In this document: positions 52,139-60,193 of the stretch, in pieces
How the letters are laid out: each line of letters opens with the position of its first letter
Numbering within the stretch: the stretch's first letter is position 1
Origin: Bifidobacteriaceae bacterium
Lineage (GTDB): Bacteria > Actinomycetota > Actinomycetes > Actinomycetales > WQXJ01
DNA: 64,000 bases
Direction: 5' to 3'
NCBI GenBank assembly: GCA_031281585.1
Contig: JAITFE010000143.1
Coordinates: 1 to 64,000, forward strand
Position numbers and translations under genes: made by a program
Notes under the pieces: model-generated
What the model was told of the DNA's origin: nothing
The model's input: the letters and a program-made list of their open reading frames with translations, nothing else
Databases searched by the model: none

Positions 52139-54073
52139 TTACGGGGCCTTCTCAACGAACGCGCTGGGAATCGCCTTCTCCTGGTAGGCGATCACCCATG
52201 TGCCGCTCTGCAAGGGCTCAAACAGAAGCGGTCGTTTCTCATTCAGCTTCTCGTTGTACTTGTACTGCTTGGCGTAGCCGTTGAGCGGGGTGGTCGAGGC
52301 CCCCGCAGTCTCTTCCGCCATCACCCCGCGGAAGTTTTGCGCAATCGATCCAACCACGGTGAGCGTGCCGAGATATCCGCCGTATTTCCAGTTCTGCAGA
52401 CGGAAGCTGCCAGTCCCGGCGATGATGGCGGCTTCGATCCGCAAATCGCCTGTCGGCCAGCCCGAGGCGCGCTCTGGTGCCGAAGGCACCTGCCAAATGA
52501 ACTTGTTGGGATCGCCAGGGTATGGGGAGGCGGCGTACTTCTCCAGCACGGGATTGTAGATTTGCACCGATTCGGATGCCATCACACCGATCAAGTCCTC
52601 GGCGTCATTGACAGTGGTGAGGTCCCCCGTGATGACGACTGACGAATCCGCCCACATTGTGATGGTGCCCTTCACTTCCCCTTCCACCCAGAGATTGCCT
52701 TGGTTCGCGTACATGTCCTCCATCTTCATTGCCAACTCGATCTCATAGGTTGAGTTCGCCGCAGGTGCCCACAAGTCGTCGTAGGCCTCGACGTAGCTGC
52801 CCAGCGGCAGCTCCTGTCCGCTTGGACCGCCGATCGCGCCGTGTTCGATTTTCTTTGACAGGTCAGGGTGGGCCGCCGCGTCTAGATCACGCACGTAAAT
52901 CAAACTGCCGTCGGGGATTGGCAACGTGACCCCCGCGTCAAGCTCCGCGGCGGTGCCACACCGACCCGTCGTTGCCGCATCGGGGTTGTCCGTGTACCTG
53001 GACCACACCGTCATTGTGCCGTCGTTCTTGAAGATGATCCTAGTGGGACCGTCGTAAGCGCAACCGCGGTTGGCGATCTCGTCGAGCACAGCCGGATCAG
53101 ACTTGGGCGGAAGTTCGGGCAAGAACTCTCTCTCCGCGATACTGGGAGGCACGTGAAAATCAGCGCTGCCATTGACGCAAGTATTCCAAGTGGATGGCAC
53201 GCTCGCATCGGCTACGCAACGCGTGTCGGATGTGGTGAAGTCGCTCAGGAAATGCGCCCCGTTCGACTTGATCGTGTCATTCGAGTGAACCGGGCCGTCC
53301 AGGTAGTCCCACTCTCTAAAACTCGGCTCCAGGCAATCCCGCGGGTAGCCCTCGTCGGTTCGATCCTGCCTGGCCGGTCTGGTGCCCGCGTCAACCTGGT
53401 ACTTGTAGCCCAGCTCGGCAAGAGTGGTGGCCGACGGGTACCCGGCACCGCACACATTCATGTTGGCGCCACGGGTGGGATAGGCCGTGTAATCTGACGG
53501 GTCAACGAGTTCGTAGTCCGACAGATAGAGGTACTGTTTGGAACTGGCACGCTCGATACGCGCCTTGACCGAACGCACCACGCCCTGGGACCTCCCCGTC
53601 GACAGCACCTCAGCGCTCATCGGAATGGCGCTATAGTCAAGCACAGTGTAGTGGAATTCTTGCGACGCCTGTGCGCTGGAGTCGTCGTACTTGTAGAATC
53701 TCGCGTATTCCTCCGTCCAGCCGCAATCAGTCGCGAAGTGGTCCTGCTCGGCGGATGCTCCCGTGTTCTTTCCACCCACGGCCGGGTTCCTGCAGTAGCC
53801 GGTATCCAGGGTTTTCGTCGCCGCCACTTCGTTCAGGTAATCAGGGTTCTCACGCAAACGGGCGAGCAAGTCGTTCACTCCGGACTGTGCCGCAGCCAGC
53901 GCCAGATCGTTGTCCTGCTCGAAGCGCGACGCCTTCGTCGAGGCCGCCAGATAAGCCAACGAGCCCAACACGATCACGGTCAGGATGGTGAAGGAGGCCA
54001 GCACGGCCACCATGGTGATGCCTGCGTCCCTGCCGCGGCGGTGCCGCGCGCGGCGGGTCAAATAGCTTCTCAT
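52139..54073 (-). CDS. PilX-like minor pilin with a very large ectodomain
   Basis: A 644-residue protein whose N-terminus resembles PilX-type minor pilins: basic residues (TRRARHRRGRDAG), then ITMVAVLASFTILTVIVLGS as the pilin-like helix, with an amide/acidic residue missing at position +5. The ~600-residue exterior is rich in Asp, Tyr and Cys (about eight Cys), with no domain I can name. The ATG at 54073 shares a base with the preceding stop and has GGAAG at a proper distance. An ATG five codons earlier is possible. It is much larger than typical PilX (about 150-200 residues), suggesting a tip-located binding domain. Confidence 0.78.
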   Translation of the reverse strand: MRSYLTRRARHRRGRDAGITMVAVLASFTILTVIVLGSLAYLAASTKASRFEQDNDLALAAAQSGVNDLLARLRENPDYLNEVAATKTLDTGYCRNPAVGGKNTGASAEQDHFATDCGWTEEYARFYKYDDSSAQASQEFHYTVLDYSAIPMSAEVLSTGRSQGVVRSVKARIERASSKQYLYLSDYELVDPSDYTAYPTRGANMNVCGAGYPSATTLAELGYKYQVDAGTRPARQDRTDEGYPRDCLEPSFREWDYLDGPVHSNDTIKSNGAHFLSDFTTSDTRCVADASVPSTWNTCVNGSADFHVPPSIAEREFLPELPPKSDPAVLDEIANRGCAYDGPTRIIFKNDGTMTVWSRYTDNPDAATTGRCGTAAELDAGVTLPIPDGSLIYVRDLDAAAHPDLSKKIEHGAIGGPSGQELPLGSYVEAYDDLWAPAANSTYEIELAMKMEDMYANQGNLWVEGEVKGTITMWADSSVVITGDLTTVNDAEDLIGVMASESVQIYNPVLEKYAASPYPGDPNKFIWQVPSAPERASGWPTGDLRIEAAIIAGTGSFRLQNWKYGGYLGTLTVVGSIAQNFRGVMAEETAGASTTPLNGYAKQYKYNEKLNEKRPLLFEPLQSGTWVIAYQEKAIPSAFVEKAP

Positions 54074-54816
54074 CAGAGTTTCTTCCATTCTTCGACCGTG
54101 AATCGTTTGAAAACTGTCGCCTGAATGCTCTTGTCGCTGCCTTTCCCGCTGTCCGGCCCGATCACCGTGATCATCATTTCGACTGCCTCAATATTGCCGA
54201 TTTCCGAAGCCGAGACGCTGGGCGCGCCTGGCTTGAGCACCCCGCCGTCTTTCACGAAGTAGGTAAAGATGGGGTCCGTGTCCTTGACCCCGCTCGCCAC
54301 CACCAAGTCTTCGAACAAGTTGTTGGGGCAATCGGGGGCACCCTTGGTGCACAAGACCGAGGAGTTGTCAGCCAGGATCTTCGGAGACTGAACGCAGCGA
54401 TGAAGCACCCCTGGATCATCGCCGGGCGAGCCCCAACAAGTCTGGCCCAACACCACCCGCACGGAGCTGACACGCTTGCCCTCGGTGTCTCCAGTGACCG
54501 GCAGAGCCGCTGTGAACTTCATTTCCTGCGGCTCGGCTACGGCGAAGACCGTGTCACCCGCCCCGGCCGACCGGGGCAACGCCGCGTAGCTCAGCGCGTC
54601 GCTCAGCCAGATGCTGGTCTGCCTGATGCCGTCCACGCGCGACTGGCGAATCAGGTTCTTCGCGTCGTGTTTCATCATTGAGATCATGACCATGCCAACC
54701 AGACCCAGCACCATTGTTCCGATCAGGAGCACCGTGAGCAGTTCGGTCAAGGACATGCCCCTGTCGTCACCCGGCCGCCGAAGCCTGGCCGCCAGCCGCA
54801 AGGCCAAGCGCTTCAC
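54073..54816 (-). CDS. Minor prepilin, PilW-like
   Basis: A 247-residue prepilin with a 20-residue basic leader ending in DDRG, followed by MSLTELLTVLLIG with Glu at +5, the signature processed by PilD. The globular part has a Cys pair (QTCWGSP and HRCVQSP, plus CTKGAPDC). The GTG start overlaps the previous gene (GTGA). It is likely part of the minor-pilin priming complex together with its two neighbours. Confidence 0.85.
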   Translation of the reverse strand: MKRLALRLAARLRRPGDDRGMSLTELLTVLLIGTMVLGLVGMVMISMMKHDAKNLIRQSRVDGIRQTSIWLSDALSYAALPRSAGAGDTVFAVAEPQEMKFTAALPVTGDTEGKRVSSVRVVLGQTCWGSPGDDPGVLHRCVQSPKILADNSSVLCTKGAPDCPNNLFEDLVVASGVKDTDPIFTYFVKDGGVLKPGAPSVSASEIGNIEAVEMMITVIGPDSGKGSDKSIQATVFKRFTVEEWKKL

Positions 54817-55907
54817 AAGCTCACCTCCTTGCTCGGGTTGGGGCCGGGCACCAGGGTGACGGTCGCCTTGGATACTCCGCCGATGTCAATCGAATAGTCG
54901 CCCGGCGCCAAGCCGGTGAAGGTGGCCACGCCACCCACCAGGCTCGCTTGCCGCGCGGTGCCACCGAGCGCGAACAGTGGACGGGCTTGCACGAATTGGA
55001 CCGATTCTGGCGCGTTGGGGACAACCACTGTCAGGCTCGCCGCCTCGTTGTAGTCCTCAAACTTGACCGACGTGTTGGCACCGGGCTGCACGGGTGCCGG
55101 CTGACTCGGGTTAACCTGGCCATTTGGGTAGACGAACGAGCTTCCCCCTTGGTATCCCAACAGGGTGACCGTGTAGTCCGAGCCGGTCGGCGACGCGGGC
55201 ACCACCGTGAACACCGCGCAGCCGGCGGCATTCGTTATCTGCGGTCCGGTCAACACCTGCGGTCCCGTGACCTCCACCTGTACGCCCTGGATGGGACCGG
55301 CGCCACTGTGGTCTTCGCCCTTTACGAAGACGCTGATTTGGCTTTGCCCGGGGCTCAACGCCGACGGGGCGTTCCTGTGGGGCGGGAAGACCTTCGACGC
55401 GACATGCGGTCGCGTGCCCGCGCTGGCACCCTCCCAGCTAACGGTGACGGTCACCAGCGTGCCCTTGGCGGTCTGCGTGGCCGAACCACTCGGGTCACAA
55501 GGCGAATTCACCTCGGTGATATATGTGGACGCCGTGCGCACTACTTTGTAGCGCTGACCGTCCACACCAAAGGCGTACACCGCGTGGCCTGTGTCCATCG
55601 ACGCCGGCAAATTCGGGTTCACCGCCGGGTTAACGGCCGGATCCAGGAGCTGATTGGCACCGTTGGGTGAGCCGGTGATCCGTTCCGCCGCATAGTCCAG
55701 CTCTCTTTGGGCCAGCCCAGCGGCGGTGATGCGGGCCCTGTTGTCGGCGCTGGCGGCGGTGCCGCTGGTAATGGCCGTCATCACGGCAATGGAGAAAACC
55801 GCGATAAGAATGACCGACACCATCACTTCCACCAAGGTGGCACCGTCATCCTTGCGCGGAGAGCCGACGGGCGTCCTTACCGGTCGGCGGGGGGCGGCTT
55901 GTGGCAC
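54813..55907 (-). CDS. Minor prepilin, PilV-like, with an Ig/Cna-B-like C-terminal part
   Basis: About 364 residues. The leader ends in KDDG, then ATLVEVMVSVILIAVFSIAV with Glu at +5. After a pilin globular domain to ~190 come ~170 residues that look like beta-sandwich modules (GVQVEVTGPQVLTGP, AAGCAVFTVVPASPTGSDYT, ATFTGLAPGDYSIDIGG), typical of carboxypeptidase-regulatory/Cna-B folds. I chose the GTG at 55907 with AAAGGGG ahead. A GTG eight codons earlier has no binding site. A promoter (55967-55996) precedes it, so this gene opens the main pilus-conservon operon. Confidence 0.83.
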   Translation of the reverse strand: MPQAAPRRPVRTPVGSPRKDDGATLVEVMVSVILIAVFSIAVMTAITSGTAASADNRARITAAGLAQRELDYAAERITGSPNGANQLLDPAVNPAVNPNLPASMDTGHAVYAFGVDGQRYKVVRTASTYITEVNSPCDPSGSATQTAKGTLVTVTVSWEGASAGTRPHVASKVFPPHRNAPSALSPGQSQISVFVKGEDHSGAGPIQGVQVEVTGPQVLTGPQITNAAGCAVFTVVPASPTGSDYTVTLLGYQGGSSFVYPNGQVNPSQPAPVQPGANTSVKFEDYNEAASLTVVVPNAPESVQFVQARPLFALGGTARQASLVGGVATFTGLAPGDYSIDIGGVSKATVTLVPGPNPSKEVSL

Positions 55908-55966
55908 CTTCAGCCCCTTTCTGATTGGCACCGTTTTCTAAGTCTACGTGCGGGCGAACTCAATCA

Positions 55967-55996
55967 ACTATAGATGTGGGCCGGACACACGATCAA
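55967..55996 (-). promoter_or_regulatory. Candidate promoter of the minor pilin/pilus operon
   Basis: On the minus strand TTGATC, 18 bases and TATAGT. It lies about 60 bases before the PilV-like start and directly downstream of the pilA1 terminator, a logical start of a separate transcription unit. Confidence 0.6.
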
Positions 55997-56031
55997 TGGT
56001 ACAGGCGTTTGCAAGGCCGAAACAACCGCTA

Positions 56032-56066
56032 GTGGGCCGTCCGCGTTTGTCTCGCGGACGGCCCAC
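56032..56066 (-). terminator. Terminator between the major pilin and the pilus operon
   Basis: GTGGGCCGTCCGCG and CGCGGACGGCCCAC form a perfect 14-bp stem with a 7-base loop. It stands about 75 bases after the first major pilin gene. Read on the minus strand it is followed by a T-containing stretch. It would limit read-through from the abundant pilin mRNA into the assembly genes. Confidence 0.85.
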
Positions 56067-56141
56067 CACTCGGCTAGGAGCCACAGTGGGTGGTGAGCGG
56101 GGGTTCCCCCGCAGCATCCCCAACGGGCTCTAAGGGTGATC

Positions 56142-56666
56142 TCACGGGCAAGTCGCGGCAGTAATCGCAGTAGCGGTGCTGGCCTCTTGCTCGCCGAACA
56201 GGCCCTTCGTCGCCGTCACCTTATAGCTCTTGACCTTGCCGTTCTTGTTGAACGCGGCGAAGCACCAATCCGTCTTGTCGGCACCAGAAGTCCTCCAGTT
56301 CACTTCCGAGCCGGTCGCGCCTGTGATGGTATCCGCCAGGCCCGGAGGCAGCGGGGTCACCAGCGTGTCCTTGTCCACTGGGTCGCCGGACTTCGCAACG
56401 AGGTGGATTCCTGGATAAGCGGCTGATGCCGGCTCGATTTGGATGTGGGGTGCCGAGTAGTTGCCAGTCCACCAGGCGGCCAGTTCCTTGCCCATCGTCT
56501 CCACGATGGCTTCAGTCTTGGCGTCCTCCGCCTTTGCCCTCTGCGAGAGGAACAGCGGGATGGCGATCGCCGCCAGAATGCCCATGATGATGACAACGAT
56601 CAGCAACTCGACCAGCGAGAAGCCTTCGTCGTTTTCCTTCTTGCTCTGCCAAATCCACTTGGCCAT
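56142..56666 (-). CDS. pilA: Major type IV pilin, copy 1
   Basis: A 174-residue prepilin with a 15-residue leader (ending ENDEG), then FSLVELLIVVIIMGILAAIA with Glu at +5, i.e. a type IVa pilin N-terminus. The head domain has the Cys pair in DWCF and AATCP, probably a C-terminal disulfide loop. The ATG is preceded by GGAAGG. It is followed by its own terminator. From F16 for 34 residues it is identical to the second pilin, after which the two diverge. Confidence 0.95.
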   Translation of the reverse strand: MAKWIWQSKKENDEGFSLVELLIVVIIMGILAAIAIPLFLSQRAKAEDAKTEAIVETMGKELAAWWTGNYSAPHIQIEPASAAYPGIHLVAKSGDPVDKDTLVTPLPPGLADTITGATGSEVNWRTSGADKTDWCFAAFNKNGKVKSYKVTATKGLFGEQEASTATAITAATCP

Positions 56667-57398
56667 TGTCTTGCCTTCCGTTTGTTTGTTTCTGCGGCCT
56701 GACCCAGATGGCGGGGCCCGCCATTGGGGAGACTTTGAGGAGCTGGGTCCTCCCGCCACGCGGATTGCGACCGACTCCGAAGCTTGCGACTGCCACCCGG
56801 CTTTCCCAGCCCGACAGTGCATTTCGTTTTCGACCACTTCCCCGGTTGCGGTGCTGGTTCGATGTTAGGCACCACTGAGCCAACTCAGCAAGTTTGCCAA
56901 TCCGTGCCCCGCCAGTTCCGTAGACAACCAACGAAACGGCTGTTGACCTGCGAAGACGCATCGAAGTGGGGCCGTTCCCCTGGCCCCCCAACAGCCTAAT
57001 CCGGGACAAACGTCCTAGAGTAGCTTTTGTTTATCCCATTAAAACGCTGCTAACCGATCAGGTGGATCCAGCCTCTGGCCTAACCGATTGATCTCAGGCA
57101 ATTGGTGTTTGGCCAGGTCGGGCCGCGTTGTTTCGGCACCCACCACTGGGCGAGGGGCGCCAGCGGGGCCGCCAAAGGTCGCCGCGACGGAAGCGTTGAG
57201 CCATAGCGCCGTTCACTTTGGGCCTAGTTTCGCGCAGTACAACTACGAAAAGCTGCCGCCTTCGGCCAATCAAAGGACTGTGGGGTAACCAGACGTTAAC
57301 AATTCATGTTGCATGAAGCGTTCATTCGGAGAGGAATTCTGGTGCCACACGACGCAAAGGGCTAAGTAGATCTACGCAGATTTGTGACCGGGCTCACA
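56667..57398 (-). other. Long spacer between the two pilin genes
   Basis: No gene can be supported here. The middle part (about 57005-57060 and 57290-57380) is visibly more AT-rich than its surroundings. On the minus strand TACTCT near 57018 with TTTTAA 16 bases upstream is a weak promoter candidate for pilA copy 1, which would leave a leader of about 350 bases. A short inverted repeat TGTGA/TCACA (57384-57398) follows the second pilin gene. The long leader could hold regulatory RNA, but I recognise no riboswitch. Confidence 0.4.
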
Positions 57399-57917
57399 CT
57401 ATGCGCACTTGTTCGCAGCGCTTCCGTCTGTGCCCTGAACGCTGCTCGTGGCGGTGACCCAGAATCCGCCTTCCTTGCCACGCGGGTTGTACGCCCAGAA
57501 ACACCAGTCCTGTCGACTGGTTCCCTTCACCTTCCACATGGTGTTGTCCGTGTTGCCGTTTAGATCGATCGCAACATGGTCGCTGACCGGGGCAATCAAC
57601 GTCGAGTAGAAGTTCGAGGTGGTGATGGTCGACACTCCGTTGGGTAGCAGATGCCAAGTGCGTTCGCCCGCAGTCCACGTGCTGACCAAGAGGACCGTAG
57701 GGGGGTTGGAGTATTCCGTCCAATACGTGGCCAGTTCCCGTCCCACCACCACCACGTCATTGCGGGTCGAGGCGTCCTCCGCCTTCGCCCGCTGTGACAA
57801 GAACAGCGGTATGGCGATCGCCGCCAGGATTCCCATGATGATGACCACAATCAACAGTTCGACCAATGAGAAGCCTCGGTCCCGGCTGGTCCTGGCCCGC
57901 CAAATCTCGTTTGCCAT
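57399..57917 (-). CDS. Major type IV pilin, copy 2
   Basis: A 172-residue prepilin with a 15-residue leader (ending SRDRG) and FSLVELLIVVIIMGILAAIA with Glu at +5, the same as copy 1. The head differs except around DWCFWAYN and the C-terminal Cys (NKCA). The ATG has GGGAGGC in front, and a promoter candidate lies about 190 bases upstream. The pair probably arose by duplication with conservation of the helix and diversification of the exposed part. Confidence 0.93.
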   Translation of the reverse strand: MANEIWRARTSRDRGFSLVELLIVVIIMGILAAIAIPLFLSQRAKAEDASTRNDVVVVGRELATYWTEYSNPPTVLLVSTWTAGERTWHLLPNGVSTITTSNFYSTLIAPVSDHVAIDLNGNTDNTMWKVKGTSRQDWCFWAYNPRGKEGGFWVTATSSVQGTDGSAANKCA

Positions 57918-58104
57918 TGTCCCGCCTCCCGTCCGTTCTTGTCCTGTTCGGCGGAGTTGGAACCCTCCGCCAGTTCGCCTGCATCTTCCACCGCCGACAC
58001 GAGCCAACCCGATGCAATTCGGCGGGACGGGACAAGATGACTTGCTTCGAGAAGACTGGGCCGGAACGTGTTTGGTCAACTCCGCGCCAGCGCTGCTGGT
58101 CCTG

Positions 58105-58134
58105 ATACTAGGAGCACCGGGCGGGAATAGACAA
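58105..58134 (-). promoter_or_regulatory. Candidate promoter of the upstream pilin gene
   Basis: TTGTCT, 18 bases and TAGTAT on the minus strand, about 190 bases before pilin copy 2. The rest of the 57918-58430 gap shows no supported gene. Confidence 0.5.
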
Positions 58135-58283
58135 GCCATGGCATTTCATGGGGGCTGCGGCGCCTCCAGCCGGCTCAACAGGATTTACCAGGGAGAATGC
58201 TCGCGTTAGCCGCGTAGGCTGGCGGTTTTCGACGGTTGGCTGGGACCAATGGCCTGGTGGCGGATTTCTTTAATCACATAAAA

Positions 58284-58314
58284 GACCCCTAATGCGGCTG
58301 AAATCTGAGGGGTT
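58284..58314 (-). terminator. Terminator-like hairpin after the surface-protein operon
   Basis: On the minus strand ACCCCT and AGGGGT pair around a 17-base loop and are followed by CTTTTATG. It lies about 115 bases downstream of the LPNTG gene and before the pilin promoter, fitting the end of the surface-protein transcript. Confidence 0.5.
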
Positions 58315-58430
58315 CCGGTTTGTTGGGCCAAGACCCCGGCAGCAACTGGCCTCCGGGTGTTTGGGCTTGAGCGCGGCCCCCACGTTGGACCCGAACTTAG
58401 GGGACCGGGAGTTGCCGTGCGTGGAGGTGT

Positions 58431-58844
58431 TCAGGTCTGAAGACGGCCGCGGGGGTGGTGTGGCGTTCCGGCGCGCCGTCTTGCGAATGCGCTCAGGGCG
58501 GAGCCGAGGGCGACAGCGGTCAACGCCAGGCTGGCCCACAAGGCGGCGTCGAAGCCCGTGTTGGGTAGTTCCCCGCCCGCGTCGCGGCCCGCGTCGGTCC
58601 GCGACGGGCCCGGCACCACCGGCGACTGGCCGCCGGTGGGGTGTTCGGAGGGCGGAGGGGTCGAGGCGGGCGTGGGAGACAAGTCGCGCGGGCTGGCGGC
58701 GGGGGTGATCACCACACCGACCACCACCGCGCCCGGGTCGTCCTCCGCCAACGCCGCGTCGGCCCACGCCGCAGCAGCAAACACTAACCCGAGGCCAATC
58801 AAGGCGGCCGCACAGGCCGGCGCCGGACGCCTTGGCCCTCTCAC
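58431..58844 (-). CDS. Small LPXTG cell-wall-anchored protein
   Basis: A 137-residue exported protein with a signal peptide ([21 protein letters not shown]), a short Pro/Ser/Thr-rich middle, the sortase motif LPNTG at ~93-97, a hydrophobic helix and a basic tail (AFARRRAG). It should be covalently attached to peptidoglycan by a sortase, which is not encoded in this window. The GTG start overlaps the upstream gene (GTGA). The tiny exposed part resembles the small LPXTG member (CscD) of lactobacillar cell-surface clusters. Confidence 0.85.
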   Translation of the reverse strand: MRGPRRPAPACAAALIGLGLVFAAAAWADAALAEDDPGAVVVGVVITPAASPRDLSPTPASTPPPSEHPTGGQSPVVPGPSRTDAGRDAGGELPNTGFDAALWASLALTAVALGSALSAFARRRAGTPHHPRGRLQT

Positions 58845-60178
58845 CGCCGGTCGTCTCCTCGGGGCGCCGGTGCCCAGCCGACCCGGCCGGGGCCGCCGGC
58901 CTTTGGCCCTCCCTGCACGGGCGGGCGCTCAACGGCCTTCTCGGCGCCGGAGGCGGCGGACGCGCCGCCGTTCCCCGCCGCAGCGGTCTCCCCGACGGGT
59001 TTCCCCGTCCTCGACGCGCTTTCCGGGCCCGGCTCCGCCCTTGACGCGCTTTCCGGGTCCGGCTCCGCCTTTGACGCGTTCTCCGGGCCCGGCTCCGCCC
59101 CTGCCTGTGCCTGGGCGGCCTTCGCCCGCTCGTCGGCGCGGGCGCGTTCCAAGAGCGCGGCCAGACGCCGCCTCGAGCGCGCACGGCCGGCCAGCGCCGA
59201 CCAGACGATCAACCCGGCCCCGGCCAACACCGCCAACTGCGGCCACGGCATCGCCCAAAAGCGTGCCTTTGCGCCCACCGGTCCCAGCTCCGGCGGCTCC
59301 ACGCCCTCCAAAGAGAGCACCTCCGGGACCGCCTGAACCGCCGCGCCGACCGAAAACCAAGGCCACACACCGTCCACCGCCACCTCGACGCGGCGCGACT
59401 CGCCCGGCAACAACTCGACCCGCGGCGCGTCCGGGGCCGGCCAATACGCGCTACCGCCGCCCGCCTCGACGCGCCCGGTCACGTACAGCCGGGCGTTGCC
59501 CGTGTTCGTCAAATCAAACGCCAACGCCAACTCGCCGGCCCGGAACGGATTCCACGACAAGTCGTACGACCCGTTCACCGCGTCGACCTTGAGACCCGGC
59601 ACCAGCTCACCGGTCACTCGCGTCATGACCCTGATCCCGAACCGCGACACCACGCCAACCCCCGGCTGCGCGTCCGCACCGGCGTTAGAAGACACCAATG
59701 CCGCGGCGATCCCCGCAGCGTGGTCTCCGGGCTCGGCGTCCGCCGGCACCCGGATGGTGAACGGCACGACCACCGTCTCCCCCGCGGGAACCTCCACCGT
59801 GGCCGGCGCGTCAATCCACGTCCCGGCGTCCACCGACGCCGACGGGTCGGCCAACATGTTGAACCGACCCGCCTGCGTGAAATAGCCGTCCGCCGCCTGC
59901 AGCAAGAACTGGGCGTCCCGATCGGCCGACAAGTTCGACACCGCTATCCGCTCAGTCGCGCTCCCGCCCGGATCCAGATCCAACTCAAACCAACGCCGCC
60001 CGTCCGGGCCGGACTCCCCAGAGGGGGCCACCGACCAACTCACAGTCGCGTCCTCGCCAGCAGACGGATCTGCCTCTTCGGCAAGCGCCGGGCAAGCCCA
60101 CAAGGGCGACGCCACGCCGAGCGCGATCAGGCCGACCCACCGAGCGGGGACGCGCGTCCGGGCCGGGCCGGTCAGCAC
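58841..60178 (-). CDS. DUF916-like (WxL-associated) surface protein
   Basis: A 445-residue membrane-anchored exported protein. A signal peptide ends near ACPALA. Two Ig-like beta domains follow, with FELDLDPGGSATERIAVSNL, VVPFTIRVPADAEPGDHAAG and SRFGIRVMTRVTG, as in DUF916 proteins of WxL systems. Then come a membrane helix (~310-330) and an Ala/Glu-rich cytoplasmic-side tail with three 10-residue repeats. The start is GTG. The protein would hold a WxL-like partner on the cell surface, and such a partner is the next gene upstream. Confidence 0.78.
   Translation of the reverse strand: MLTGPARTRVPARWVGLIALGVASPLWACPALAEEADPSAGEDATVSWSVAPSGESGPDGRRWFELDLDPGGSATERIAVSNLSADRDAQFLLQAADGYFTQAGRFNMLADPSASVDAGTWIDAPATVEVPAGETVVVPFTIRVPADAEPGDHAAGIAAALVSSNAGADAQPGVGVVSRFGIRVMTRVTGELVPGLKVDAVNGSYDLSWNPFRAGELALAFDLTNTGNARLYVTGRVEAGGGSAYWPAPDAPRVELLPGESRRVEVAVDGVWPWFSVGAAVQAVPEVLSLEGVEPPELGPVGAKARFWAMPWPQLAVLAGAGLIVWSALAGRARSRRRLAALLERARADERAKAAQAQAGAEPGPENASKAEPDPESASRAEPGPESASRTGKPVGETAAAGNGGASAASGAEKAVERPPVQGGPKAGGPGRVGWAPAPRGDDRR
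59013..59102. repeat. Three 30-bp tandem repeats inside the DUF916-like gene
   Basis: Three consecutive 30-bp units beginning GACGCG(C/T)T(T/C)TCCGGG differ at only a few positions and encode the 10-residue repeats AEPGPENASK, AEPDPESASR and AEPGPESASR. Such in-frame repeats can change copy number. Confidence 0.85.
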
Positions 60179-60193
60179 CGACCTGCCCCCGGC

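Noticed and set aside
56667-57398. Hidden small gene or riboswitch between the pilins
   Set aside because: No frame has a convincing start and binding site, and I could not match the cyclic di-GMP or other riboswitch cores I know.
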